Source: Tessaracoccus sp.
GTDB taxonomy: Bacteria; Actinomycetota; Actinomycetes; Propionibacteriales; Propionibacteriaceae
Assembly (NCBI RefSeq): GCF_016714275.1
Contig: NZ_JADJNP010000011.1
Coordinates: 1-23,865 of the forward strand
Direction: 5' to 3'
Length of the DNA stretch: 23,865 nt
Below are positions 6,772 to 14,607 of the stretch, one piece after another. The notes under the pieces are model-generated. The model was not told where the DNA came from. It ran no database searches and saw only the letters and a program-made list of their open reading frames with translations. Both the position numbers and the translations under genes were made by a program. Each line of letters begins with the position of its first letter. Positions within the stretch are counted from its first letter, which is position 1.

Positions 6772-7464
6772 TCAGGGCTTCAGGTAGGCAATGCGGTCGC
6801 CAGGGGCGCCGCTGGGGTCGCCGTCTGCGGTCGTTCCGGTCCCGTCGGTGATGTCGCCGGCGAGCACCACGATGATCTCGGGGCAGTACGCGTGGGCCGG
6901 CCTCATGCGGCGAACGATCTCGCGCACCGCCTTGATCAGGCTCGGGTCTCCGGTCATGCCGAGCACGCCCGTCCCGACGAGGCTCGTCCCGACGATGAAC
7001 GTCCCGTCGGTGCCGAACGGGTGCGGCTGCCGAACGACGACCGCGAACTGTCGCTGGCGACCTCGGCCCGTGTAGCGGCCCCACGGCGACCCGCCGGAGA
7101 CGTACGCGGAGATCGCCTCGCGGACCTCGACGTTCGTCATCCCGAGCAGCGCGAAGGCGTCGATGATTCCCTTGGCGGTGCCCTGCCAGAGCGCGAGCTG
7201 CCACCACGCGCGGAGGCGGGTGCGGTACTGCGCGACGGTCTCGCCGGAGACGCGCGACCAGCCGCGGAACTGCCCGTGCTTCGCGAGCGCGTCCTCGGCG
7301 CAGAGCGAGAGCCAGCGCTGACGCCGCGCCTGGCGAGCGAGGAGCTCGATCGAGTCCTTCAGCACGCCGAGGCTCTGCGCCCACGCCTCACCCGTCGGCC
7401 CGCCGTGGAAGGCCGGCCGCACGAGCGGCTGGTGCTCGCGGTAGGAGCCGGAGACCAGGGTCAC
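6772..7464 (-). CDS. baseplate/tail protein, Mu gp48-like (tail protein I position)
   Basis: The 230-residue protein lies straight after the gpJ-like wedge gene, where Mu-like phages carry gp48 and P2 carries gpI. The N-terminal half is helical and includes YRTRLRAWWQLALWQGTAKGI (about 80-100), a conserved-looking segment for this class, followed by FALLGMTNVEVREAI. The C-terminal half is more beta-rich (RQFAVVVRQPHPF) and includes AHAYCPEIIVVL, the stretch in which other members have a hydrophobic strand after a helix. The GTG at 7464 overlaps the stop of the previous gene (GTGA), hence the choice of start. It probably joins the wedge ring to the fibres. The family assignment rests on position plus general pattern. 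Confidence 0.7.
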   Translation of the reverse strand: MTLVSGSYREHQPLVRPAFHGGPTGEAWAQSLGVLKDSIELLARQARRQRWLSLCAEDALAKHGQFRGWSRVSGETVAQYRTRLRAWWQLALWQGTAKGIIDAFALLGMTNVEVREAISAYVSGGSPWGRYTGRGRQRQFAVVVRQPHPFGTDGTFIVGTSLVGTGVLGMTGDPSLIKAVREIVRRMRPAHAYCPEIIVVLAGDITDGTGTTADGDPSGAPGDRIAYLKP

Positions 7465-8651
7465 GTGACCTCGACGTAGGTGAGGGCGCGGACCAGGGTC
7501 CACACGTTGTTCGCGGACGAGGTCACGTCGTCGGTCTCGATCCGGTAGATGCTCGTCCCGTCGAGCTTCTTCGGGACGAAGGCGGTCACGCCGGAGACGC
7601 TCATCACGATCTCGACGAGCTGCGCGATGCGGATGCGGCCGTCGAGGCCGAGGCCGTCGACCGTCTCCCCGTTGACGTCGATGCTCGAGCCGGCGAACCA
7701 CGCGTCGAGCAACGCGTTGATCTTCGACTCGGCCGCGGCGCGCTTCGACGCCTTCACGGTGACGGAGCCGTTCAGGTAGAAGCTCGTCGTGCCGCACGCG
7801 GCGACGTAGACGAGCGTCCCGAGCGGGCGACGCTCTTGGATGTACGCGTCGACCGCGGTGACGACGGCGGCCGCGGGGGCGCCGGTCGCAGTGGCGAGGT
7901 AGACGGTGACGGAGGGATCGCCCGCGGTCTGGTCGGCCGCGACGTCCTCGGTGACGCCGACGCGGTTGATCGTGGCGTCGGCGTCGAGCGCCCATTTCTT
8001 GTAGGCGTCGCTCGGGCCGGTGCTGACGAGCGTGGCCCACTTGAGCGCGCAGCGGGCGATCAGCTTCTCGTCGGTCTCGTCGTCGGTGCCGGTCTGCGTG
8101 ATCCAGCCGGTGCCGGACGCCGCGGAGAGCGCGACGCCGGGGACCTCGGTCACGAGTTGCAGGTCGGCAGCCTGGACGTTGCCCTGCGTGCCGACGTCGT
8201 CGCAGGCGATCGAGGCCGTCGTGCTCGAGGAGGCCGACAGGGTGACGAGCGCGGTGTTGCGGAAGATGATCGTCGGGTCGACGCGCGATGTCACGATCAG
8301 GTCGCCGACAGCCCACGACTGCGGGGAGCCGGCGGACTCGGTGAGGGTCACCGTCCCGATGGTGTTGACCCCGAGCTCGCGCGCTTCGTCGAAGACGTCC
8401 TTCGCGTGGATCGTGAGGACGTCAGTGCGCGCGTCGGCGGTGACGCCGGACTTCGCGATCCCGGCGACCTTGACGGACAGGTCGGCGAGCACGTTCGCGT
8501 CGGCCGCGAGCGTCGCCATCGGCTCGTCGGTCGGGCCCCACGACTCGGTCGGCAAGTTGAAGTCGGGCAGCGCCATGATCGCGAGTTGCTGCTCGAGGAC
8601 TTCCTCGCGCGTCATCGCGGTCTTCAGCTCTTCGTAGGTCGGGTCAGCCAT
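7461..8651 (-). CDS. baseplate wedge protein, gpJ/Mu gp47-like
   Basis: A 396-residue baseplate J-like protein, one of the two main wedge proteins of contractile tails. Features typical of the family: a helical N-terminus with MTREEVLEQQLAIM (about 13-26); ARELGVNTIGTVTLTES; DLIVTSRVDPTIIFRN; a central domain with DETDEKLIARCALKWA (the family has an E-D-dEaLR.R block here); and a VYLATATGAP.AAVVTAVDAYI segment followed by RRPLGTLVYVAAC. The end has ARIAQLVEIV-type and GVTAFVPKKL segments. Length matches the family (about 350-400). It follows the gp25-like gene with a 6-base gap, the usual gp46-gp47-gp48 order of Mu. Confidence 0.9.
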   Translation of the reverse strand: MADPTYEELKTAMTREEVLEQQLAIMALPDFNLPTESWGPTDEPMATLAADANVLADLSVKVAGIAKSGVTADARTDVLTIHAKDVFDEARELGVNTIGTVTLTESAGSPQSWAVGDLIVTSRVDPTIIFRNTALVTLSASSSTTASIACDDVGTQGNVQAADLQLVTEVPGVALSAASGTGWITQTGTDDETDEKLIARCALKWATLVSTGPSDAYKKWALDADATINRVGVTEDVAADQTAGDPSVTVYLATATGAPAAAVVTAVDAYIQERRPLGTLVYVAACGTTSFYLNGSVTVKASKRAAAESKINALLDAWFAGSSIDVNGETVDGLGLDGRIRIAQLVEIVMSVSGVTAFVPKKLDGTSIYRIETDDVTSSANNVWTLVRALTYVEVT

Positions 8652-8657
8652 GGGGCC

Positions 8658-9071
8658 TCAGGGGGAGAGCAGGAGGGAGACCGAGACGGCCGACGCCTGG
8701 AGAACGAACCGGAACGGGCCGGAGCCGAGTTCGAGGAGGACGCTGCACGTCAGGCTCGACGCGGTGGCGTCGAAGGTGAGCGTCACGTCGGCGCCGAGCA
8801 CCCGCTCGTCCGCCTCGCACTCGGCGCGGAGGAGCCGCTCGATCATGGGGACGCGGTCGGCCGTGATGTCGTCGTCGATGAGCCCGAGGATCCCACTCTC
8901 GCCGAAGCCGACGTCAGGCGCCCACCACAGCGAGCCTTTGCCGACGAGAAGGCGCCGAGCGACGGCCACGGCCACGGCCTTGCCGCCGGAGACGCGACGC
9001 CAATAGGGGTCCATGTCGAGCCCCGCGCCGCTCGAGACGGAGCCGATCGTCGTGCCGTAGTCGGTGGTCAT
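8658..9071 (-). CDS. baseplate wedge protein, gp25/Mu gp46-like
   Basis: A 137-residue protein with the size and shape of the gp25-type wedge component, which links the sheath to the baseplate. Residues about 35-65 (AVARRLLVGKGSLWWAPDVGFG, shared tail of the family's 'L.T.pG.wf..p.yG' segment) lead into GILGLIDDDI, then a helix RVPMIERLLRAECEADERV (about 73-91), and the usual terminal strands VTLTFDATASSLTCSVLLE. This is the expected order of gp25 proteins. It is followed 6 bases later by the gpJ-like gene, as in Mu and P2. Family confidence is high for position and moderate for sequence. Confidence 0.8.
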   Translation of the reverse strand: MTTDYGTTIGSVSSGAGLDMDPYWRRVSGGKAVAVAVARRLLVGKGSLWWAPDVGFGESGILGLIDDDITADRVPMIERLLRAECEADERVLGADVTLTFDATASSLTCSVLLELGSGPFRFVLQASAVSVSLLLSP

Positions 9072-9084
9072 GGTCGGGCCCGCG

Positions 9085-9588
9085 TCACGTCGACACGCGC
9101 AGCTTCAGGTCGAGATCCGCATCGTCGGGGAAGCACCGCGTGAGCAGCGCGGCGTCGACGCCGGACACGCGGACGCGGATGGTGCTGTTCGCGTCGAGCG
9201 CGGCGGTCTCGGTCGTCGAGAGCACCGCGCGCACCAGGCCGCTCGCGGCGGTGACGACCGTCGTCGTGCGGTCGGTCCACGTCGACCCGTCGGGCGACGT
9301 CTGCACCTTGACGCTCGTCCACGCCGTCAGATCCACGGCGACGCCGCTGGCCAGGCACTGGACGTCGATCTGCTCGGAGAATCCCTTACGCATGTCGCGA
9401 TCCTTGGCGTCGAGGCTGGGCGCGCGCTCGATGGTGTGGCGAGTCGAGAGGTCGACGATCCGGCGCGGCGTCTCGTTGCGGCGCGTGAGCGTGCGATCGG
9501 CGAGGGTGGCGACGAGCCGGTAGGGGTGCCGCTGGTAGACGACCGTGCGGGCGGGCGAGAGGTTGGCGAGCCGATACTCCCCGTCCAT
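9085..9588 (-). CDS. hypothetical baseplate-region protein (167 aa), BppU-like N-terminal pattern possible
   Basis: A 167-residue protein I cannot place with certainty. Residues about 1-65 are basic and Arg-rich, with VVYQRHPYRLVATLADRTL and RRNETPRRIVDLSTRH. From about 70 on it is beta-rich: GFSEQIDVQCLASGVAVDLTAW (about 69-90), SVKVQTSPDGSTWTDR and STIRVRVSGVDAAL. The 'ID..CL..G..VDLT....VKVQ.S' arrangement resembles Ig-like domains found in phage baseplate and adhesion proteins. The ATG at 9588 has AGGA upstream and is 6 bases after the previous stop. It lies between the hub-spike and wedge genes, so it is most likely a baseplate component. Confidence 0.6.
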   Translation of the reverse strand: MDGEYRLANLSPARTVVYQRHPYRLVATLADRTLTRRNETPRRIVDLSTRHTIERAPSLDAKDRDMRKGFSEQIDVQCLASGVAVDLTAWTSVKVQTSPDGSTWTDRTTTVVTAASGLVRAVLSTTETAALDANSTIRVRVSGVDAALLTRCFPDDADLDLKLRVST

Positions 9589-9594
9589 GGGGTC

Positions 9595-9963
9595 CTACTT
9601 CGCGACGTTGGTCACGGTCGCGATCCGTTGCGGGTTGCTGCTGTAGGTGAGGGTCCAGAGCGCCGGCGCGGGGGCCGCGGCGTCGAAGAAGGCGAGGGCC
9701 GCTGTGCTGACGCCCGACGGGATCGAGGCGAGCGCCGCCTTCAGGTGAGCAAGGCGGACAGAGCGCGTCCCGGTGGTGTTGTTCGTGGTCGAGTCGACGG
9801 AGACCGAGACGTCGAACTGGCGACCCGCGGAGGCGGAGAGCGTGACCTTCGTCGCGTTGCCGTCGACCTTCACCTGCGCGTCGACGGCGCCGCTCGCGAG
9901 CACGGTGTTGACGGCCTCGAGGAGTCCCGCGACGGACACGGTGCACGCGGCGACGGCGGCCAT
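9595..9963 (-). CDS. hypothetical structural protein (122 aa)
   Basis: I do not recognise this protein. It has 122 residues, is rich in Ala, Val, Ser and Thr, and alternates hydrophobic and small polar residues in a beta-like manner from about residue 26 (VDAQVKVDGNATKVTLSAS, then FDVSVSVDSTTNNTTG). The N-terminal 22 residues (AACTVSVAGLLEAVNTVLAS) are short and hydrophobic and end near an Ala-Ser-Gly, but I do not see a convincing signal peptide. It ends in WTLTYSSNPQRIATVTNV. It begins 4 bases after the hydrophobic 179-residue gene. It is probably a minor tail or baseplate component. Confidence 0.55.
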   Translation of the reverse strand: MAAVAACTVSVAGLLEAVNTVLASGAVDAQVKVDGNATKVTLSASAGRQFDVSVSVDSTTNNTTGTRSVRLAHLKAALASIPSGVSTAALAFFDAAAPAPALWTLTYSSNPQRIATVTNVAK

Positions 9964-9967
9964 AGGA

Positions 9968-10507
9968 TCACCCGGTCAGCAGGACGGTGGACAGCGCGGA
10001 GAAGGTGGCGGGGTCTTCGGTGAGCAGGAGCACGCCACGGACGCGGGCGGTCGGGAGTCCGCCGCCGGGCATGCCGCCGGACACGAGAGCGTCGATCTCG
10101 CCGCCGATCGTGGCCGGGGTCGAGTCGACCGCGAACGCGTGGAGCCCGCCCAACGATGCCGCAGCGTTCAGCGTCGCGAGCAGCCCGCTGAGACTCAGCG
10201 ACAGCGACAGCAGCAACGAGAGCTGCGCGCTCAGGTCAAGGTTCGCGTCGATCAGGGGGCCGGGAATGTTGAGCAGGATCTCCTCGATCCTGGCCACCGC
10301 AGACGCCGCGGCCTCGGCGATGGCCGCCGCGATGGCGAGCGGATCTGGGAGCGTGAGCGATAGCGTCAGGTTTGCCGCGATCTGCGCCTGGAGCGATGCG
10401 ACGAGAGAGAGGATTTCCGACAGGCTTGAGCCGAGGACCGGGATCGCAAGCGCAACGCCGATGTTCACCGCCCCGATCGAGAGCGTTCCGATGGTGCTGA
10501 CCGACAC
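9968..10507 (-). CDS. hydrophobic Leu/Ser/Ala-rich protein (179 aa), baseplate region
   Basis: An unusual 179-residue protein. Residues about 1-115 are nearly free of charge and rich in Leu, Ala and Ser, with heptad-like spacing (LSLVASLQAQIAANLTLSLTL, then LSAQLSLLLSLSLSLSGLL). The C-terminal 60 residues are more ordinary: HAFAVDSTPATIGGEIDALVSGGMPGGGLP, followed by a strand VRGVLLLTEDPATF. The pattern (low-complexity helices, then a Gly/Pro-rich PGG-G turn and a closing strand) occurs in small tail proteins next to the spike in Mu-like phages of GC-rich hosts. Its function is unknown. It could line the tube or act in membrane penetration. It follows the hub-spike gene by 1 base. Confidence 0.65.
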   Translation of the reverse strand: MSVSTIGTLSIGAVNIGVALAIPVLGSSLSEILSLVASLQAQIAANLTLSLTLPDPLAIAAAIAEAAASAVARIEEILLNIPGPLIDANLDLSAQLSLLLSLSLSLSGLLATLNAAASLGGLHAFAVDSTPATIGGEIDALVSGGMPGGGLPTARVRGVLLLTEDPATFSALSTVLLTG

Positions 10508-10508
10508 G

Positions 10509-11639
10509 TCAACCGCCCTTCACCTTGCTCGACCCGAGCAGAACGTACCCCGACAGAGGGACGCCGGTACCGACGCCGCCCGAGACAATCTTCGCCGCCG
10601 CAGTCGGCCCGAGCATGACCATGACGGGATCTCCCTGCCGGACGAGTGGGCGCGACCCGCCGACCTTGATCAGCGTGGCGGAGAAGTCGAGCTCGGTCAC
10701 CGAGGCCGACTCCCACAGCGTCGCGACCGGCTGCGAGGCGTCGCCGCCGGCGAACTCAAGCCACACGCGCGCGCCGGCCGAGACCTTCGCGGTGATGCCG
10801 GGGACGCCGTAGCGGATCGGGACCTTCGTGACGGCGGGGACCTTCGAGCTCGACGGGCGCAGTTCGAGGGTGCCGTCGGCGTTCTGCGAAACGACGGTGG
10901 CGGGGTAGGCGGCGAGCAGGTCGAGCCGGGGCCCGACGATGCGCTCCACGAGGCTACGCACAACGGCCGCGAGCCCGCGCTCGGTGTCGGTGTACCACCA
11001 CGCCTCGGAGCGGAGTCCCTGCGGGCGGATGCGGTGCCGAGCGAGACCGACGCGCCGGCCGGAGACGGTGACGCCTGCGTCGAGGGAGAGGTCCTCGCCC
11101 GCGAGGTCGGCCACGTCCTCGTCGCCGCGGTTGTCCTGCACCACGGCGGTCGAGGTCACGGTCGGCCACGTGGCGGGGCCGACGTAGACGGAGCCATCGG
11201 GCAGGACGCGCCACAGGGCGGCCGGGGCGTAGAGAGCGAGCAGCGTCTCGAGGGAGGCCGCGGCGGTGCTCCGGAGGCGCGCCCAGGCGACGACGGGGAG
11301 GGCGAGGGTAGCGGCGTCGCTCGTCGGCGAAAGCGTCTCACCGGCGGCCGTGAGGGTCGCGGCGACGACAGTGCGGAGGGTCGTCGAGCGGAACCACGCG
11401 GGCCCGAGCGTGCGCCCCATCCCGTTCTTGCCGCCGACGATGCGGCAGCGCTGGCGGTCGTTCCACGACTGCGACGTGACGACCGTGCCGACGAGGGACA
11501 GGCTCGCCCCCGAGAGCGTCAACGTCCCGGTCGGTGCGGCGTCCGCGTCGACCTCCAGATCCGCCGACCACGCCCCGCGAAGAGGGCGCGTGATGGATCC
11601 GGAGAGCACCGGGGAGTCGCCGAGGGAGAGGAGGGCCAT
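10509..11639 (-). CDS. baseplate hub-spike fusion protein
   Basis: A 376-residue protein that appears to join a hub part to a membrane-piercing spike part. Residues about 1-240 resemble the hub: strands GSITRPLRGAWSADLEVDAD, then RQRCRIVGGKNGMGR, TAAASLETLLALYAPAALWRVL and PDGSVYVGP. From about 250, LDLLAAYPATVVSQNADGTLEL starts an OB-fold of the gp45/gpV/VgrG type; the sequence YGVPGITAKVSAGARVWLEFAGGDASQPVATLW (about 280-312) is highly typical of it. The C-terminus (about 330-376) is Gly/Val-rich and may extend the spike. Mu encodes hub (gpP) and spike (gp45) as separate genes, so this fusion is a variation. The ATG at 11639 lies 7 bases after the preceding gene. Confidence 0.8.
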   Translation of the reverse strand: MALLSLGDSPVLSGSITRPLRGAWSADLEVDADAAPTGTLTLSGASLSLVGTVVTSQSWNDRQRCRIVGGKNGMGRTLGPAWFRSTTLRTVVAATLTAAGETLSPTSDAATLALPVVAWARLRSTAAASLETLLALYAPAALWRVLPDGSVYVGPATWPTVTSTAVVQDNRGDEDVADLAGEDLSLDAGVTVSGRRVGLARHRIRPQGLRSEAWWYTDTERGLAAVVRSLVERIVGPRLDLLAAYPATVVSQNADGTLELRPSSSKVPAVTKVPIRYGVPGITAKVSAGARVWLEFAGGDASQPVATLWESASVTELDFSATLIKVGGSRPLVRQGDPVMVMLGPTAAAKIVSGGVGTGVPLSGYVLLGSSKVKGG

Positions 11640-11646
11640 CGCTGGG

Positions 11647-12294
11647 TCACGGCTTCGCGGGCGTCGCGCTCGGGGGCTGCGGGAGCTGCGGCGAGGTGGA
11701 GGACGGCGGGGCCGCGCCTGCGCCGCTCGCCGAGAAGGTGTCCTTGACGCCGTTCAGGATGTCGCCTTGCAGCGGCTTCGAGACGTTCAGCTTCAGCGGC
11801 GGGGCGTATTGGATGCACTCGATCGTCACCACGTAGCCGAGCGAGTCCTGCCGCTCCGGGCCTTCCATGTCGAGGAAGACGGCCGCGGTGATGCCGCGCG
11901 CAGCGAGCCGCGGGTGCTTCACCGCGACGGGGGTGCATGCGGTCTCGCGCGTCGTGACGCCACCGACGGTCTTGGTCTTGACGACGCCGCCCATGGACTT
12001 CTGCACGATCTTCGTCGCGAGCTCCTCGAGGATGGCGTAGCCCTCTTCGGCGGTCGCCCTCTCGCTACCACCCTCGTGCCCGGCGCGGAGCTCGATGGTC
12101 CACCGCCCAAGCTTTTTGCCCTGGAACGTGAGCGCGGCACCGTTGATACCGGGGCCCTCTTTGATGTCGACGTTGATGCCGACCTTGAGATTGCGCACCT
12201 CGCAGACCACGAGCGTCGGGTCGACGAGGATGCCGGCGATCTCGACCTGATCGCCGAGCGCGCTGTTCGGCGGGTAGGCGTGTCGCGTGGCCAT
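11647..12294 (-). CDS. baseplate-associated protein (tube initiator/hub partner), 215 aa
   Basis: A soluble 215-residue protein located between the tape measure and the hub, where Mu carries gpN and other phages carry tube-initiator or LysM-type baseplate proteins. Residues about 10-65 (GDQVEIAGILVDPTLVVCEV, VGINVDIKEGPGINGAALTFQGKKLGRW) form a beta-rich fold with the DIK..PG.nGA..tfqG motif common in phage proteins at this position. About 125-165 contain KHPRLAARGITAAVFLDMEG (pattern HP.La..GI.A) and a closing strand GYVVTIECIQYAPP. The last 30 residues are Pro/Ala/Ser-rich and disordered-looking. The family is recognisable by pattern, but I cannot assign its precise place in the baseplate. 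Confidence 0.65.
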   Translation of the reverse strand: MATRHAYPPNSALGDQVEIAGILVDPTLVVCEVRNLKVGINVDIKEGPGINGAALTFQGKKLGRWTIELRAGHEGGSERATAEEGYAILEELATKIVQKSMGGVVKTKTVGGVTTRETACTPVAVKHPRLAARGITAAVFLDMEGPERQDSLGYVVTIECIQYAPPLKLNVSKPLQGDILNGVKDTFSASGAGAAPPSSTSPQLPQPPSATPAKP

Positions 12295-12303
12295 CGGGTG
12301 GGG

Positions 12304-14041
12304 TCATCCTGCTGCCGCAAGGCGGTCGAGAGCGCGGCCGAGCCCTCGCTCTACGCCCCACGCGAAGTCGTCACGGTCCATGTCCTCGGTCCCGCCGTCG
12401 ACGTGCACCGTCACCTGGCCGACGGACGGGCCGGTGCGGCTGTTCGCGACGTTGCTGATCGTGTTGCCGCCGATGCTCGTCGACGCTGCCACCGTGGCGG
12501 CGCGCTTCGAGTCCTCGATGCTGGCGATCATCATGGCTTGGGCGTTGCCGCTCTCGGCGGTGTAGCCCTTGCCGAAGCCCTCGGCGGTGTAGCCGCCGAT
12601 CTCCATGAAGACCTTGGACGGCGACGCGATCCCGAGCGCCTTCTTCGCGGCGGCCGGGAGGAGGTCGAGCAGCCCCTTGATGTTCTTCAGCAGGTTCGCC
12701 CAGGCGTCTTTGATGCCCTGCCACAGTCCGTCGACGATGGCAGTCCCGAAGCCGAGCGCCTTCTTCCCGAGGTCGGCGAACCAGGCGCCGATCGTCTTCA
12801 CGGCGTTGATCACCCAGTTGGCCGCGCCGACTGCGGCGACGCCGATGCCGACGATGGGGACCAGCACGCCCGCGATCGTGGCGAGGAAGCCGGTGGCGAT
12901 GGCGCCTCCACGCTTCACCTCGGCCCACAGGAAGCGGAGGTTGTCGCGGAATCCGGTGACGGCGCCGACGACCCACAGCACGGCCTTCGAGATCGCGGCG
13001 ACAGCGGCGACGATCTTGGGAACGCCGTCGATGAACGACGCGAGGCCCTTCGACAGTTTGTCCATGCCCTCGGGCGTGGCCCAGCCGGCGAGCGTCGTGC
13101 CGATCTTGGTGAAGGCGACGTTGAGCGCGCCGATGATGCGGCCGGCGTTCGGCCCCTTCGGGTCGAGGTACTCGAGCATCTTCGAGAGCGACGACTTCAG
13201 CGGCGAGTCGTCGGCCGTCATCCTCATGACGAACTGCGACGGCAAGTGCTTGAGCCGCTCGATCATGCCCGCGGTGGTGTTCGCGAACTTGCCGAGCTGC
13301 TCGCCCGCCTTGCTCGAGTTGGTGCGCTGGTTGATCGCGTCGAGCAGGCCGATGATGCCGACGTTGGCGTTCACCTGGCCGGAGCCGATGATCGCTTCGA
13401 CCTGCTTGGCGTTGCGCCCGATCTTCTTCCCGATCGCCTCGTACGCGAGCGTCAGGTTCAGCCCGCCCGCGCTGACCGCCGCCTGGAAGTCGGCGAGGTC
13501 AAGCTTCGCCTTCGAGCGGATGGTCGAGAACGCGGACCCGAGCGAGTCGATGTTCACCGTCGGCGTGACCAGCTTCAGGTCGCCGAACGACTGCATGATC
13601 TTCTCGGCATCGCGCTGAGACCAGCCGCCCGCGAGAAGGTTCTGGAAACGCGTGATCGCCTCGGTCGGATCCTCGCCGAAGAAGTGGGCGAAGTCGACGA
13701 GGCGACTGTAGGCGCCTGCGGCGGCCTTCTCGCTCTTGAGCAGCGCGGAGAGCGCGATGCCGGAGCGGTCTTTGAATCCCTGCGCGTCGAGGACGAGGTT
13801 CTTTCCGGTCTCCGCGAGGTTGACCCCGAGCGACCACGCCTTCGCGAGAGCGACGTACTTCGCGGCGGTCGTGACGGCGGCCTTGCCGATCGACTCGAGG
13901 CCCTTCGTCGCTTCCTTGCTCGCGACCTTGCCAGCCTTGTCGGCGCCCTTCCCGATCTCGCCGAGGATCTTGACGATCTTCTTGCCGTCGGGCGTCACCT
14001 TGTCGGTGAGCTCGAGGGCCCAACTGGACGCTTTCGCTCAC
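12304..14041 (-). CDS. tail tape measure protein, with an apparent one-base frame break near its start
   Basis: The tape measure sets tail length and is threaded through the tube. The uninterrupted part (564 aa from GTG 13998 to 12304) has a long helical, Lys/Ala-rich N-terminus, two hydrophobic stretches (about 330-350 and 362-393, e.g. LATIAGVLVPIVGIGVAAVG) and a typical C-terminal IASPSKVFMEIGGYTAEGFGKGY block. However, the better start is GTG 14041, 3 bases after the upstream stop and with GGAG 7 bases before it. Read from there, MSESVQL runs out of frame after 14021. Dropping one G at about 14018-14020 gives MSESVQLALELTDKVTPDG, a natural tape-measure start. The length would fit a tail of very roughly 85-90 nm at 1.5 angstrom per residue. 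Confidence 0.8.
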
Positions 14042-14044
14042 GGG

Positions 14045-14607
14045 TCATCTCCGCCCGCGCCTCGAGGGCGCCGCTTGCTTGGTGGTGAGGAACCCTTCGA
14101 CGAGACCGCGGAGCACGCCCAGGTCTACGCGCGACTGCGCCTCGGTCGCCGCATCGGCCCACGCGAACGGGTCGAGCTCGTCCTGCCCCCGCGACACGAG
14201 GATGGCGCGCGCGAGGTGGTAGACGCGCGCGCCCTCGCGGCCGCGGCTTACCCGTGCCCAGGCGCGCTCGGTGCTTTTCCCGCGGCGGCCCTGATCTCGT
14301 TGACCGTCTCGGCGACGCGCATCGCGATCGGGAAGAAGATCCCGAAGAGGTCCTCGTTGAGCGTCTGCATCTCTTCGGGCGTGTGCGACTCGCAGACCGC
14401 GACCGCGAGGTCCTCGGCGGCGCGCTGCATGTCCTGGAACGCGGCCTGGTCCTTCCGCTCGAGCGCTTCGAGGGCGAGGCTCGCGGCCTCGAAGGGCAAC
14501 CACTCGCGCGTCGTCGGACGCCGGTAGTGGAACTCGACCGGGCCGACCTTCGCCGTCCAGATCGGCTTCCCGCCGGCGGCCGCCTTGCACTCTTCGAGCG
14601 ACTTCAC
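14045..14607 (-). CDS. tail assembly chaperone GT-type fusion, made by -1 frameshift
   Basis: A -1 slip at G_GGA_AAA (about 14275-14281) joins the first 111 residues of the G-type chaperone to a 76-residue T-type domain in the -1 frame. The downstream part (STERAWARVSRG, then YHLARAILVSRGQDELDPFAWAD, ending FLTTKQAAPSRRGRR) is clearly coding, with normal composition, yet it has no start codon or ribosome-binding site of its own. The gene lies between tube and tape measure, exactly where lambda, Mu and other tailed phages make G and GT by the same mechanism. GT normally binds the tape measure and recruits tube subunits. The stop at 14045 lies 3 bases before the likely tape-measure start. Predicted product length is 187 residues. 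Confidence 0.85.
14248..14607 (-). CDS. tail assembly chaperone, G-type (zero frame, 119 aa)
   Basis: The short form of the tail assembly chaperone. It starts at GTG 14607, overlapping the tube gene stop (GTGA). It begins VKSLEECKAAAGGKPIWTAK and continues with VGPVEFHYRRPTTREWLPFEAASLAL, then a helical region (EALERKDQAAFQDMQRAAEDLAVAVC) and LNEDLFGIFFPIAMRVAETVNEI. The first part resembles other Mu-type and mycobacteriophage-type G chaperones with a short beta-hairpin followed by helices. Just before its end (residues 109-111, AGK) lies the slippery heptamer. The zero-frame product ends about 8 codons later with APSAPGHG. It probably keeps the tape measure soluble before tube assembly. Confidence 0.8.
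   Translation of the reverse strand: MKSLEECKAAAGGKPIWTAKVGPVEFHYRRPTTREWLPFEAASLALEALERKDQAAFQDMQRAAEDLAVAVCESHTPEEMQTLNEDLFGIFFPIAMRVAETVNEIRAAAGKAPSAPGHG
14275..14281 (-). promoter_or_regulatory. programmed -1 ribosomal frameshift site (slippery heptamer)
   Basis: On the minus strand the message reads GCG GGA AAA GCA in the zero frame, so the heptamer is G_GGA_AAA, a canonical X_XXY_YYZ site close to the GGGAAAG of lambda. In the -1 frame it continues GGG AAA AGC ACC, encoding G-K-S-T, and stays open for 76 codons. The zero-frame stop lies only 24 bases downstream, as in other G/GT genes. Position is given to within one base. Confidence 0.85.

Noticed and set aside
13499..14041. A separate 180-residue gene starting at 14041
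   Set aside because: Only its first seven codons look real; then it becomes a shifted shadow of the tape measure, so it is treated as the displaced start of that gene.
11266..14088. A very long plus-strand open frame (940 codons)
   Set aside because: It is antisense to the tape measure, hub-associated and hub genes, with Arg/Asp/Val-rich composition typical of the opposite strand of GC-rich coding DNA and no recognisable motif.
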